Of a stretch of 64,000 bases of DNA, positions 54,832 to 63,561 are shown piece after piece. The stretch covers positions 620,001 to 684,000 of the forward strand of contig CAVOPT010000004.1 of assembly GCA_963698165.1 (NCBI GenBank), read 5' to 3'. A program made the position numbers and the translations under genes. The stretch is from JAAYUJ01 sp963698165 (GTDB lineage: Bacteria > Desulfobacterota > Syntrophobacteria > Syntrophobacterales > Syntrophobacteraceae). Under the pieces are notes generated by a model that was not told the origin of the DNA, searched no databases, and worked only from the letters and a program-made list of their open reading frames with translations. Each line of letters opens with the position of its first letter. Position 1 is the first letter of the stretch.

Positions 54832-55629
54832 TTAATTACTCGACTGCTCCACCTTCCTAAATTCTTCCTTCACCTTTAATGATTCTTCCAGCATCAAGAC
54901 ATATTTCAGGTATTTGAATCCGAACTTCATCAGCGCAATCTCATCAGTCTTTATCTTCTCGAGCTCTTCTTTATCGATGTCAAAGATATCGAGAACTTTG
55001 CTCTCATGTATAAACTTTTTAAACTTGTCGATATCGTAGCTGACCATATACATCAGCGACTGTTTCTTCTCGTCGAGTTCTGGTTGACCCGGGTTGTCCC
55101 TCCTCAATTGTATCTCTGCCCACTCCTTGTTCATCTCATCATAAAGATCAACACCCTGTTCACCCCTCCATGTATCAACACTCCACTCACTATCTTCCTC
55201 GTATCCGCAACAGTTCGGCTCCCTGATAAAGAAAAAGAATTCCTGCGGTACCAGCCCTTTCTCAGAGTCCTTCACCATGAGACCCTTACCAACTGGGTAG
55301 TATCGACAGTTAGCAGGCCGATCCTCATAGATACTGCACCCCTCGGGTGTAACAAAAGTGCACTTCCCTTCTTCATCATCCATCATCTTGAGCACTGCAA
55401 GAGGATGTGAGGACTTTTCATCAATATGAGTGTAAGTGTATTTCTTTAGGAACTCCCCTGAAGAAATCCCCAAACTATTCTTCATCCTTAAAACGTCATA
55501 GGGAGTCAAAAGCATATCCGTATGTCTACAACATTTATTGAAGCAACTTATATCCTTATGACATCTGAACTTAAATTTTGAATCCAATGTGCGCTCAACA
55601 GGTTCCACAAACTTCGTACTCGGTAACAT
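54832..55629 (-). CDS. YkgJ-like Cys-cluster protein A
   Basis: A 265-residue protein with the YkgJ/UPF0153 (zinc- or iron-chelating) pattern: KFRCHKDISCFNKCCRHTDM near residue 20-40, CTFVTPEGCSIYEDRPANCR near 90-110, and ANCRYYP. Its paralogue is the gene at 55881-56657. It lies downstream of aprA. Metal-binding is expected; a job in metal supply or protein oxidation control is inference only. Confidence 0.75.
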   Translation of the reverse strand: MLPSTKFVEPVERTLDSKFKFRCHKDISCFNKCCRHTDMLLTPYDVLRMKNSLGISSGEFLKKYTYTHIDEKSSHPLAVLKMMDDEEGKCTFVTPEGCSIYEDRPANCRYYPVGKGLMVKDSEKGLVPQEFFFFIREPNCCGYEEDSEWSVDTWRGEQGVDLYDEMNKEWAEIQLRRDNPGQPELDEKKQSLMYMVSYDIDKFKKFIHESKVLDIFDIDKEELEKIKTDEIALMKFGFKYLKYVLMLEESLKVKEEFRKVEQSSN

Positions 55630-55880
55630 ATTCAGATCCTTTCTATCTCCATAATATTGAAAATTGAGCGATTCTGGTCGGCAGGGACCCCCAAACCACG
55701 GATGCCAAGGGCAGGTTGCCCACTGGTTTTGCCAAGTAAATCGCCCAATTTCATATTAACTATTGTCAAACGAAAAAGCTAGGCCTGCAATTTCCTGGAG
55801 ACCTTTATAGAAAACCTGACAGGTATGCCTGTCGGCCAAATTGCGTTTTCCGTGACTTTACCGGGCACGAACGGGTACGA

Positions 55881-56657
55881 TCAAGAGGACACCTTACTCC
55901 TGGATTGTAAGAGCTTATCCATTTCCTTATCCTTGAGCTGCAAGGTATCTTCAGAGAAAAGGCTGAATCTTACCCATCTGTAGCCGAAATTTAGCAGCTC
56001 TTCATCATCATTTCTTATCTTTTCGGTAACCTCTTTTGGGACATCATAGATCTCAAAGAACCTGGTTTCAAAAAGGAATTTCTTGAACGCATCGAGGTCA
56101 TAACAAGCCGTGTAAAGCAACTTCGCTTTTGCTGAATCGAGCTTATTTCCTTTCTGGAAATAATCATGGTGGGTAATTTCCTTATAGGCTTCATTCATCT
56201 TATCGTAGACATCAATCTTTTGATCCCTTTTCCACTCTCTTGTGGTCCTTTGTTGGTCCTCTCGAAATCCAAGGCATGAAGCCTTTTCCTTGATCAAATA
56301 TTCCTTTTCCTCCGAGGAAAGCGGGAATACGGGATACATCCTGCAAGACCAGGGCCTGTCCTGGTATACGGTGCATCCAGCGGGTGCGACAAAGGGGCAG
56401 CTTTTCTTTTCATCTTCCATCATCCTGAGGACCACCAGGGGCATTCCATCCTCACCCAAGAGCGCAATGGTATATCTCTCTAAGAACTCTCCAGAGGATA
56501 ACCCGGTACCCCTTCTCATTCTCAGGACGTCGTAGGGTGTGAGGAAGATATTTACATCACGGCAACACGTGTTAAAGCAGGCAAGTCCTCTATGACATGC
56601 GAATTTGAATTTGTCATCCAAAGCGAACAGGACTTTTTCAGCAGATTCTTCATTCAT
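55881..56657 (-). CDS. YkgJ-like Cys-cluster protein B
   Basis: A 258-residue protein with the same pattern as its neighbour A: KFACHRGLACFNTCCRDVNI, CPFVAPAGCTVYQDRPWSCR, and MYPVFPL. The C-terminal halves also resemble each other (LDSAKAKLLYTACYDLDAFK). It is the gene next to aprA, with about 140 bp between. Confidence 0.75.
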   Translation of the reverse strand: MNEESAEKVLFALDDKFKFACHRGLACFNTCCRDVNIFLTPYDVLRMRRGTGLSSGEFLERYTIALLGEDGMPLVVLRMMEDEKKSCPFVAPAGCTVYQDRPWSCRMYPVFPLSSEEKEYLIKEKASCLGFREDQQRTTREWKRDQKIDVYDKMNEAYKEITHHDYFQKGNKLDSAKAKLLYTACYDLDAFKKFLFETRFFEIYDVPKEVTEKIRNDDEELLNFGYRWVRFSLFSEDTLQLKDKEMDKLLQSRSKVSS

Positions 56658-56743
56658 AAAATATTCTCACAATAATGAGGTTACCTTCAAAATGAGCCAG
56701 CTTATGTTACCCTGATGGCTAGACAGGCTTGCTACGAATTTTT

Positions 56744-56768
56744 AGGGGCGACCTGAAAGGTCGCCCCT
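56744..56768 (-). repeat. Hairpin after aprA
   Basis: AGGGGCGACC and GGTCGCCCCT around TGAAA form a 10-bp stem just past the aprA stop. No T-run follows on either strand, so it may be an interspersed repeat or a factor-dependent terminator. Confidence 0.5.
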
Positions 56769-56797
56769 CATAGTACATCTCCAGAACCTAGCTCAAA

Positions 56798-58714
56798 CTA
56801 GATGATGCTAATCATTGGCCTTGTGCAGGTAGACCATTCATTCTTTTCCGCATCATACTTCACGTTGATAAAGTTCTTCTGAGTGTCATCCAGTTTCAAG
56901 TAATCGGTTTTGTAGTAGTAGCCAGGCCATCTGGACTCCTTGCGGGCCAGCCTTGTCCTTGCACAGGCCTCACCCACGAGGTACCGGTGGAAAGCCTCCC
57001 ATGCCCTCATCAGCTCGTGAGAATCCTTGGCAGCAAGCTTCTCGGCATCCTCTCCCAAGAGTCCCAGTTTCCAGATGCCGATCTCGAGCAGCTTGTCCGA
57101 CGTTCCGTACATGGTTTCCCATCCACCAGCATATTCTCCCATGATCTTCTGCAGCCTGAACAGGAAATTATGGGGGGAGATGTAGAAAGGATTCACATCA
57201 CCCTGCGTGGTGAAACCCTTCTTCTCTTCGTACAACGCCATCGGCTTGAAAACGGTTTCCTTGAGCTTCGCTACCTGGGCATCGGATACCGTCGGTACGT
57301 AATCCTTGTGGTCATTGGCATACTTCACCACGGACTTTCCAACGATCCTGCCCTGAACATGCGAGCCGCTGGAGAACTTATGGGCACAAGCCCCCACCCC
57401 GCAACCTGCCGTGAACAGACCCTTGACGGTGGTCATGCAGTTGTACTGCTCAGGGAAAGCATCCGCGTATTCTTTCGGCATCAGGTCCGCGGGACCACAG
57501 CACCAGGAACCGCAAGAGCACGCATGGGAACCGATGAACACGGAGTCTGACAGCTGAAGCTCCATGGGTTTCTCTAGCGGATCCACGTTGTGGGCCGCCC
57601 AGTTCGTCGCACCCTGGATAGTCATGTCGAGGAAGTCTTCCCATGCCTCGCTCTCATACAGCTTGATTTTCTTCTTCAGTTCCTTCGGATCGGAGATCTC
57701 CGCCTTATACCTTTCCACCACCTTCTCGGTATGCATCAGGAAGGGGATCTTGCCTTCCTTCGCGCAGAGAATCATTTCGTAGTTTCTCATCGGGGTGGGG
57801 GTCGGTTTCGCGTCGGCATAGGGTGCCCATGCGGCTGACTCCTTGGGATATGCACCAACATAGGGCTCATCATAGGCGTTCAAGGCAGGGGTCTTGAAGA
57901 GCAGGAAGAAGGTGCCGACAGGACCGTAGGAATCCTTGAATCGAGGCGGGACAAAGGTGTTGTCCATCTGGGTCAGCTCGCCACCGGCCTGCAGGACCAG
58001 GGCATAGACCGAACCATTGACGAAGGGCGGCATCCAGGAACGACCGAAGCCTTCACCCTGGGACCGTGGTCTGAACACATGGACCGCACCACCCATGAGA
58101 GCAATCGTCACTTTGGCCTTGAAGACATAAAACTTGTCTTCCCGGTTGCTAAAGCCCACTGCTCCGGCGATCCGGTTCGGTTCCTTCTCATCCTTGAGAA
58201 GATGCGTGATCACGACCCTCTCGAGGATCTCGCCTTTGTCGCCAAGGGTGGCCATAGCGGACTTTGCCGCCTCGGCCACGAGGATCTTGTAGCTCTCGCC
58301 GGCGATCATCACCTGCCATTCACCGGATTTTACAAAATTTCCGGCCTCATCTTTCCATATGGGCAGACCCCATTTATCGAAATGCTTGACTGACGAATCC
58401 ACATGTCTTGCAACGTCATAGACCATATCCTGACGCATCAGGCCCATCTGGTCATTGGTCACGTACTCGACAAACCTTTCAGGCTGACGGGGATTCATGG
58501 TGACCTTGCCATCCAGACCCATATAGGTATTGATGGCGGAAAGACCCATCGCCACAGGACCGCTTCGGTCGATGGCAGCCTTATCAACGAGCGTCACCTT
58601 CAAACCGAGCGGCTTTGCCCAGTAGGCAGCCTCCACCGCTGCACCACAGCCGGACATCCCACCACCGAGGATCAGCACATCCGTTTCTACAACCGTTGTA
58701 GCGAAATCTCTCAT
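56798..58714 (-). CDS. aprA: Adenylylsulfate reductase, alpha subunit AprA
   Basis: A 638-residue flavoprotein (FAD motif VLILGGGMSGCGAAVEAA near the N terminus). It has the AprA form of PRFKDSYGPVGTFFLLFKTP and GCGVGACAHKFSSGSHVQGR. It reduces APS to AMP and sulfite with AprB, using electrons delivered by Qmo. The ATG at 58714 has AGGAG upstream. aprB precedes it directly (12-bp gap), and a hairpin follows its stop codon. Confidence 0.95.
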   Translation of the reverse strand: MRDFATTVVETDVLILGGGMSGCGAAVEAAYWAKPLGLKVTLVDKAAIDRSGPVAMGLSAINTYMGLDGKVTMNPRQPERFVEYVTNDQMGLMRQDMVYDVARHVDSSVKHFDKWGLPIWKDEAGNFVKSGEWQVMIAGESYKILVAEAAKSAMATLGDKGEILERVVITHLLKDEKEPNRIAGAVGFSNREDKFYVFKAKVTIALMGGAVHVFRPRSQGEGFGRSWMPPFVNGSVYALVLQAGGELTQMDNTFVPPRFKDSYGPVGTFFLLFKTPALNAYDEPYVGAYPKESAAWAPYADAKPTPTPMRNYEMILCAKEGKIPFLMHTEKVVERYKAEISDPKELKKKIKLYESEAWEDFLDMTIQGATNWAAHNVDPLEKPMELQLSDSVFIGSHACSCGSWCCGPADLMPKEYADAFPEQYNCMTTVKGLFTAGCGVGACAHKFSSGSHVQGRIVGKSVVKYANDHKDYVPTVSDAQVAKLKETVFKPMALYEEKKGFTTQGDVNPFYISPHNFLFRLQKIMGEYAGGWETMYGTSDKLLEIGIWKLGLLGEDAEKLAAKDSHELMRAWEAFHRYLVGEACARTRLARKESRWPGYYYKTDYLKLDDTQKNFINVKYDAEKNEWSTCTRPMISII

Positions 58715-58725
58715 TTGTAATCTCC

Positions 58726-59172
58726 TTATTTCTTTATTGTCGAGAGTTCTTTAACACCCATGATGTCGGGCTCTCCAAGGAGGTACTCATTGTTCAAATC
58801 TGCGGGATTTGCCTCGGGAAATCCGTCAAATGGCTTGATAGAACCCTCTGGTGTCCTCCTGGTGGGGTACTTAAACCTTTTGATTCGACCATCCCTGAAG
58901 GTGATGGTCCACATGATGTCTTCGCTGCCTCTCAGCGGCGTGGATGCAGCGCCCATCGGACAGAAATCCTGATAGCTCCGGACATCCATGGCCTGCTGCG
59001 GGCAGATCTTGACACAGCAGTAGCATTCCCAGCAGTAATTGGGCTCCTGGTTGTAGGCCTTCATGGTCTCTTTATTCAGCATCATCAGGTCATTGGGGCA
59101 TATATACATGCACGCAGTTTTATCCTGCCCCTTGCAACCATCACACTTCTCTGTCATTACAAAACTTGGCAT
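58726..59172 (-). CDS. aprB: Adenylylsulfate reductase, beta subunit AprB
   Basis: A 148-residue ferredoxin-like subunit from ATG 59172, AAGGAGG upstream (an earlier start at 59190 gives a poor leader). It has CDGCKGQDKTACMYICP and CWECYCCVKICP, the two 4Fe-4S motifs, and SYQDFCPMGAASTPLRGSED. It transfers electrons to the FAD of AprA. Its stop lies 11 bp before the aprA start; the two form an operon. Confidence 0.95.
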   Translation of the reverse strand: MPSFVMTEKCDGCKGQDKTACMYICPNDLMMLNKETMKAYNQEPNYCWECYCCVKICPQQAMDVRSYQDFCPMGAASTPLRGSEDIMWTITFRDGRIKRFKYPTRRTPEGSIKPFDGFPEANPADLNNEYLLGEPDIMGVKELSTIKK

Positions 59173-59323
59173 CTGAGACCTCCTTAACAATTAAGAGTTT
59201 AAAGTAGACTGAAAGGAAAAAAACTTCTTTCACCCCCTTCCATCAGGAGCCTGTTCAATAGCTCACAGAGTCTTGAAAATAAGGGTATTACAAGGATACT
59301 AATTTACCGCCTCGCTCAACCCG

Positions 59324-59405
59324 TCATTCCGAGCAATAGCGAAGAAGCTCTTTCTTCAATGCTTCTGAGATCCTTCGGGGCTTTCTCCCTCAGAATGACA
59401 CAGCG
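59324..59405. repeat. Palindromic GTCATTCCGAGC-type repeat
   Basis: GTCATTCCGAGCAATAGCGA (left) and CTCCCTCAGAATGAC (right) are partial inverted copies about 50 bp apart, between aprB and the small gene after sat. A widespread intergenic repeat type. Confidence 0.6.
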
Positions 59406-59428
59406 CTTTCTTGAACTGACTGGAGGCG

Positions 59429-59728
59429 CTAGAACTGCTTCAGAAACTCATCCAGCACATCGATGCTCTTGTTCTTTATGACCAGGTCGAAGATTTCATC
59501 CTTCACCTTGCGGGGAAGGAGCTCGATGCTCTTGGTCGTGGCGGAGTCAAATTTGGCCGTCGGGAAGACCTTGAGGATCTTGTCCCTTTGGGCGTCGTTG
59601 GCAAAGACATAGATGACCTTGAGACCGGCCATGGCGTCCTTGGTCATGGCGGCAAGACCTGCGTTATGCAGTTTTTCGAAACGATCTTCGTTGACCCAGA
59701 TGTTGATCGGGTAGTTTCCTTCTGCCAT
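59429..59728 (-). CDS. Small conserved protein of the sat operon
   Basis: A 99-residue protein from ATG 59728 (AGGAG 7 nt upstream; ATG 59734 is too near it). No signal or membrane segment is seen. It reads as a folded soluble protein (NYPINIWVNEDRF; LKVIYVFANDAQRDKILKVF). It begins 13 bp after the sat stop, so it is almost surely co-transcribed with sat. I do not recognise its function. Confidence 0.75.
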   Translation of the reverse strand: MAEGNYPINIWVNEDRFEKLHNAGLAAMTKDAMAGLKVIYVFANDAQRDKILKVFPTAKFDSATTKSIELLPRKVKDEIFDLVIKNKSIDVLDEFLKQF

Positions 59729-59741
59729 CGCCATACTCCTC

Positions 59742-61001
59742 TTACGCTTTTAGGGGTTCAATAGAGAAAACAGGGGTCCTCTTCTCCAGGTATTCGTCGG
59801 TGACGAAGGGGGAGCCGAAACCATACTTCTCGGCACATTCCATGACGAGGTCGAAGACTTCGGGCCTGAAAATGAGTCGCGGAGGCTTGACACCGTCGTC
59901 CACGATGCTGCGAATCAGGGTGCCGCTGAATTTTTGCCACTCGCTCTTGTGGTCGCAGAGCCCCTCGGAGGTCACTTCACCGCAGTGGGGGCAGTACAGC
60001 CAGTTCATGGAATAAACCGGGGTTATGGCCAGTTCGTCCTGCACGGTGGCCAGCAGGTTGTGAGCGTCGTAGGCGCCATAGTAAGTGCCCACGCCCGCGT
60101 GGTCGCGGCCGAACATGTGATGGGTGAGACCCAGGTTGGTTCTCAGGATGGAGTGGAAAATGGCTTCCTTGGGACCGGCGTAGCGCATATCCCAGAAGGT
60201 GAGGGATGTGAGGTGGTTGTGGTCACCAAAGTAGCCGGACTTCCTGAGCTCATCCTGGGTCAGGATGATGGACTCATCAATGTAGTCTCCCTTCCTCTTC
60301 TCGCCGATGATGGCGTTGACGAGGACACCGACATAGGGCTTGTCGATGGGGAGCTCGGCATAGGTCTGGGACCATGCGCCCTTCATGAGCCACTCATGGC
60401 CCGTGTGGGGAACGTTTCTCGTCTGGTGGGCCACAACGCGCTTCCAGCCCCTTTCCTCGAACTTCTTGCGCATTTCGAGAGGCGTGATGAAGTAGGGTCC
60501 GTAGGGTTCGTTGATCTTGGGGCGGTTCACCAGGGTGATCTTCCCACCGATGAACTTGTCGGAGTAGCCGTATGTTCTTGCACATCCGGGATGCTTGTCT
60601 TCCGTGGTCCCGTAGATGGCCTGAGCCATTTCCTTCTTGTCGTAGGTGAAAATCTCATCGACTTCGAAGAGGGCCATGGGGTTGCCCATGTAAGTCAGGA
60701 CAACGGGCTTGCCGGGGGCTATGCTGTATTTGGCGATATCGGCGTCAGACATGTCGAAGACGATGGGAATGCTCCAAACGACCCCATTGGCGAGACGCAT
60801 CTTCTTGCACACGGCATCCACGTCGGCTTTGTTCATGAATCCCTCGAGGGGGCTGAAGAAACCGTAGGATATGCCGATGACCTCATTGGCAATCTGGCTT
60901 CGAATGGGAACCTGAGGCAGTCCCTGGATCTTCTTGACGGCCTCTGCAGGCGCGAGAATTCTTTCGACAATGGGTTTCTTGCCGTGTCCTATTGCGGCCA
61001 T
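59742..61001 (-). CDS. sat: Sulfate adenylyltransferase (ATP sulfurylase)
   Basis: A 419-residue protein with the Sat motifs VVAHQTRNVPHTGHEWLMK (the QxRN and HxxH-type active-site segments) and HHMFGRDHAGVGTYY. It makes APS and pyrophosphate from sulfate and ATP. The ATG at 61001 has AGGAGAGAGGA upstream. Downstream comes a small gene, then aprB-aprA, all on the same strand. A shorter relic of a second sat lies at 51361-51435. Confidence 0.95.
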   Translation of the reverse strand: MAAIGHGKKPIVERILAPAEAVKKIQGLPQVPIRSQIANEVIGISYGFFSPLEGFMNKADVDAVCKKMRLANGVVWSIPIVFDMSDADIAKYSIAPGKPVVLTYMGNPMALFEVDEIFTYDKKEMAQAIYGTTEDKHPGCARTYGYSDKFIGGKITLVNRPKINEPYGPYFITPLEMRKKFEERGWKRVVAHQTRNVPHTGHEWLMKGAWSQTYAELPIDKPYVGVLVNAIIGEKRKGDYIDESIILTQDELRKSGYFGDHNHLTSLTFWDMRYAGPKEAIFHSILRTNLGLTHHMFGRDHAGVGTYYGAYDAHNLLATVQDELAITPVYSMNWLYCPHCGEVTSEGLCDHKSEWQKFSGTLIRSIVDDGVKPPRLIFRPEVFDLVMECAEKYGFGSPFVTDEYLEKRTPVFSIEPLKA

Positions 61002-61131
61002 ATTCCTCTCTCCTTTTTCTCAACAAATATAGCAGATGCAGCATCCGCTCGACCTAAGAAAAAACCCTCCAAGAGCCTGTCTCCTGAAGTTACACCAAGC
61101 CTTTTGTAATCTTCTTTGCTGAAGAACATGT

Positions 61132-61206
61132 ACCGTACATTTGCTGGCAGTTCCTGCATGTCCTCCTTCCCATGAGCCTCTTCATGAGGACTTCTTTGTC
61201 CACCTC
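61132..61206 (-). pseudogene. Adenylate kinase LID fragment
   Basis: Reverse strand: VDKEVLMKRLMGRRTCRNC then QQMYG, which matches the adenylate kinase LID segment (compare VDKDVLMERLTGRRICSVCG of Bacillus). Neighbouring frames do not extend it to an N terminus, so only a fragment remains, upstream of sat. An intact adk must be elsewhere. The surrounding 61002-61967 gap holds no other gene I would support; a 14-bp tandem repeat (GACAAAGTTGTYCT) is near 61830-61860. Confidence 0.65.
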
Positions 61207-61903
61207 AAGGGCTGGTAGGGCCCGTGGGGCGCCTCTTTCATCACCTTGCCCAACAGCACCTTCAGTGAGCCGTGTCGCCCGTCCTCATCCAACCCATCCC
61301 CCAAGTTCTTACGATGGCAAGACAGGTATTTCCCGACAGCTTTAAAACCAAAAACTCCCTCCACATGCTTGATCTCATTGACAGCGCCATATGCCAAAGA
61401 CATTAGTCGCATGCACGAAACTTCAGTCGATACAATGGTATCTTTCCGTATTGTCACATGGAACGGTAGGGATCCCGTTTCGGATTCCGAGGGGGGCGGC
61501 GACTCGAGGATTGGATCGCCACCTGATAGAACCCGAATCGGCTGACCTCCATCTTGACGCAGGAGTTGCGCTCCTGCCGAGTCTGTGAAGTTCTAAACTC
61601 TAAAAGTGTTTCGCTCGTCTGTTGCGAACCACCTTGTACATTCGCGCACAAAAAATCGCGTAAACGCGAACGGCATTATAGAAATGACTTGGCCCTTGTC
61701 AAGACAAAACAGTAGCAGTGTCCACAAAACGGGATGTCTCACGTACAGGGAAGATACCGCCAACCATCATGGGGCGCGCGAAGGGACAAAGCCATCAGAA
61801 ACTTCTTAGTACCACAGGACTTTGCTGTTTGCAAGACAAAGTTGTTCTGACAAAGTTGTCCTGATTTTCCTTATTGATTCGAGGGGGATTTTGGCGTAAA
61901 GAA

Positions 61904-61932
61904 TTGACTGCAATCATATCCTTTCCTGTAAT
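61904..61932 (+). promoter_or_regulatory. Sigma-70 promoter for the K+ channel gene
   Basis: TTGACT, 17 bases, TGTAAT; the -10 ends 35 bp before the ATG at 61968. Confidence 0.5.
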
Positions 61933-61967
61933 AATTTCTATGGCTTGACAGATGCTTGGGACCACAT

Positions 61968-63023
61968 ATGAACAAACGTTGGATAGCGACAACTGTCCGT
62001 CATGCAGGCACCCTCCTCCTCCTTCCCATTCTCCTCATCGGCATCGGTACCGGCGGCTACATGATCCTCCAGGGCTTCTCGTTCGTCGAGGCCCTGTACA
62101 TGACGGTCATCACACTCGCCACCGTGGGCTTCGGTGAGGTGAAGCCCCTCGACGAGACGGGCCGCCTCTTCACCATCCTGCTGATCCTCACCGGAGCCGC
62201 CTTTGTCGCGTATCAGCTGGCGTATTTCAGCCGGCTGATGCTGGACGTTGACCTCATGGACCTCTATCGGAGGCGCAAGTTGAAGAAGAGCCTGGAACAG
62301 CTGAAAGACCACTACATCGTCTGCGGGTACGGACAGATGGGACAAATCATTGTCGACGAGCTGGCCAAGAGCGGCATGTCCGTCGTGGTTGTGGACAACG
62401 ATGAATCTTTGGTCGTGAGGCTTAGAGAGAAAGGCATTCTCCATCTGGCCGGTGATGCGACTGAGGAAGAGAACCTGCTTGAAGCGGGAATCAGGAGGGC
62501 GAAGGGCCTGGTGTCCGTGGTCAACAAGGACACGGACAATGTCTTCATTGTCCTGACGGCACGGGACCTCAACAAGGACATGGCCATTTTTGCCAGGGCC
62601 GGGACTCCTTACACCGAAAAGCGCCTTTTTCAGGCCGGGGCGAACAGGGTGGTCTCCCCGTTTGCCATCGGGGCTGTCCGCATTGCCCACAACATTCTGA
62701 GGCCGACGGTCACGGACTTCCTCGAGCTGGCACTCTCCGGTGAAGGCATGGAATTGACCATGGAGGAAATGAGGATACCCGAAGGGGCCGACCTCGTCGG
62801 CAAGGAGCTCATGCACTCGGGGATCAGAAGCCAGTACAATCTCATCGTCGTTGCCATCAAGAGGAGCGACGGACAGATGGTGTACAATCCCTCTCCGTTG
62901 GAAATCCTCCAGGCGGGGGACATCATGGTCGTCATCGGCCCGCAGGACAACCTGTCCCGGTTTGGCGGCGAATTGCTGGGATGTCCGTTTCCCACCATCA
63001 GGCCCTGCAAGGCTACACGGTAA
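61968..63023 (+). CDS. Potassium channel protein with TrkA domains
   Basis: About 351 residues from ATG 61968. An ion-channel-2 unit comes first: LLLLPILLIGIGTGGYMIL, pore filter TVGFGEV (about residue 55-61), then LFTILLILTGAAFVAYQLAYF. A TrkA-N (RCK) domain follows (YIVCGYGQMGQIIVDELAKS, VVVDND) and a TrkA-C domain. Such channels gate K+ flow in response to NAD(H) or other ligands. A sigma-70-type promoter lies 36 bp upstream. Confidence 0.87.
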   Translation: MNKRWIATTVRHAGTLLLLPILLIGIGTGGYMILQGFSFVEALYMTVITLATVGFGEVKPLDETGRLFTILLILTGAAFVAYQLAYFSRLMLDVDLMDLYRRRKLKKSLEQLKDHYIVCGYGQMGQIIVDELAKSGMSVVVVDNDESLVVRLREKGILHLAGDATEEENLLEAGIRRAKGLVSVVNKDTDNVFIVLTARDLNKDMAIFARAGTPYTEKRLFQAGANRVVSPFAIGAVRIAHNILRPTVTDFLELALSGEGMELTMEEMRIPEGADLVGKELMHSGIRSQYNLIVVAIKRSDGQMVYNPSPLEILQAGDIMVVIGPQDNLSRFGGELLGCPFPTIRPCKATR

Positions 63024-63249
63024 ACGGTTTGACAGAATCAAAAAGATTTCATATAAAAAACTCCGCCGAGATCGTCCTTTCGCGACAACCTGCTTGGTAC
63101 GGCCAAGCAGCGCAGGGCCCCTGCCTTTGCATCTCACCCGGCCGTTGATTCTGAGGAACACGATCACACCGACCTCGCAGGCAGCAGGGAATTGTCCACC
63201 GGTTTTCACGAGGAGTCTCGGATCTGGATGAGGATGGCCTCACCCCCCA

Positions 63250-63471
63250 GGTTCTCGAGCCATCGCCGTCAACCGCGCAATGGAATGGGAACTGTCCAAG
63301 GTGAACGTGAACGGTGGAGCCATAGCCCTCGGTCACCCCATTGGAGCGTCGGGGGCCCGCATTCTCACGACGCTCCTCCATGAAATGGAAAAGCGGGATG
63401 CTAAAAGGGGACTGGCAACCCTTTGCATCGGTGGTGGACAGGGTTCGGCCATCGCTGTGGAGCGTCCATGA
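63250..63471 (+). pseudogene. Thiolase C-terminal fragment
   Basis: From about 63250 the frame reads AIAVNRAMEWELSKVNVNGG, then IALGHPIGASGARILTTLL and CIGGGQGSAIAVE, which is the C terminus of acetyl-CoA acetyltransferase-type thiolases, with the catalytic HPIG histidine and the CIGGGQG cysteine. Upstream DNA is not thiolase and no start or N-terminal domain is present. It lies just before a crotonase gene, as in beta-oxidation operons. Confidence 0.8.
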
Positions 63472-63561
63472 TTGTCATAGGCCAAGTTGTCCCATCCCGG
63501 CGTCCTTGAGATGCGTGGGATGGTTGAAGATTCATGGTTAACACGGCGGAGGGGAAGTGCC

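Noticed and set aside
61182..61457. 91-residue reverse-strand frame upstream of sat
   Set aside because: No ribosome site or recognisable family, and it overlaps a decayed region with the adk fragment; left out.
61938..63209. 423-residue reverse-strand open frame over the K+ channel gene
   Set aside because: It is the mirror of a clear channel/TrkA gene and shows no family of its own.
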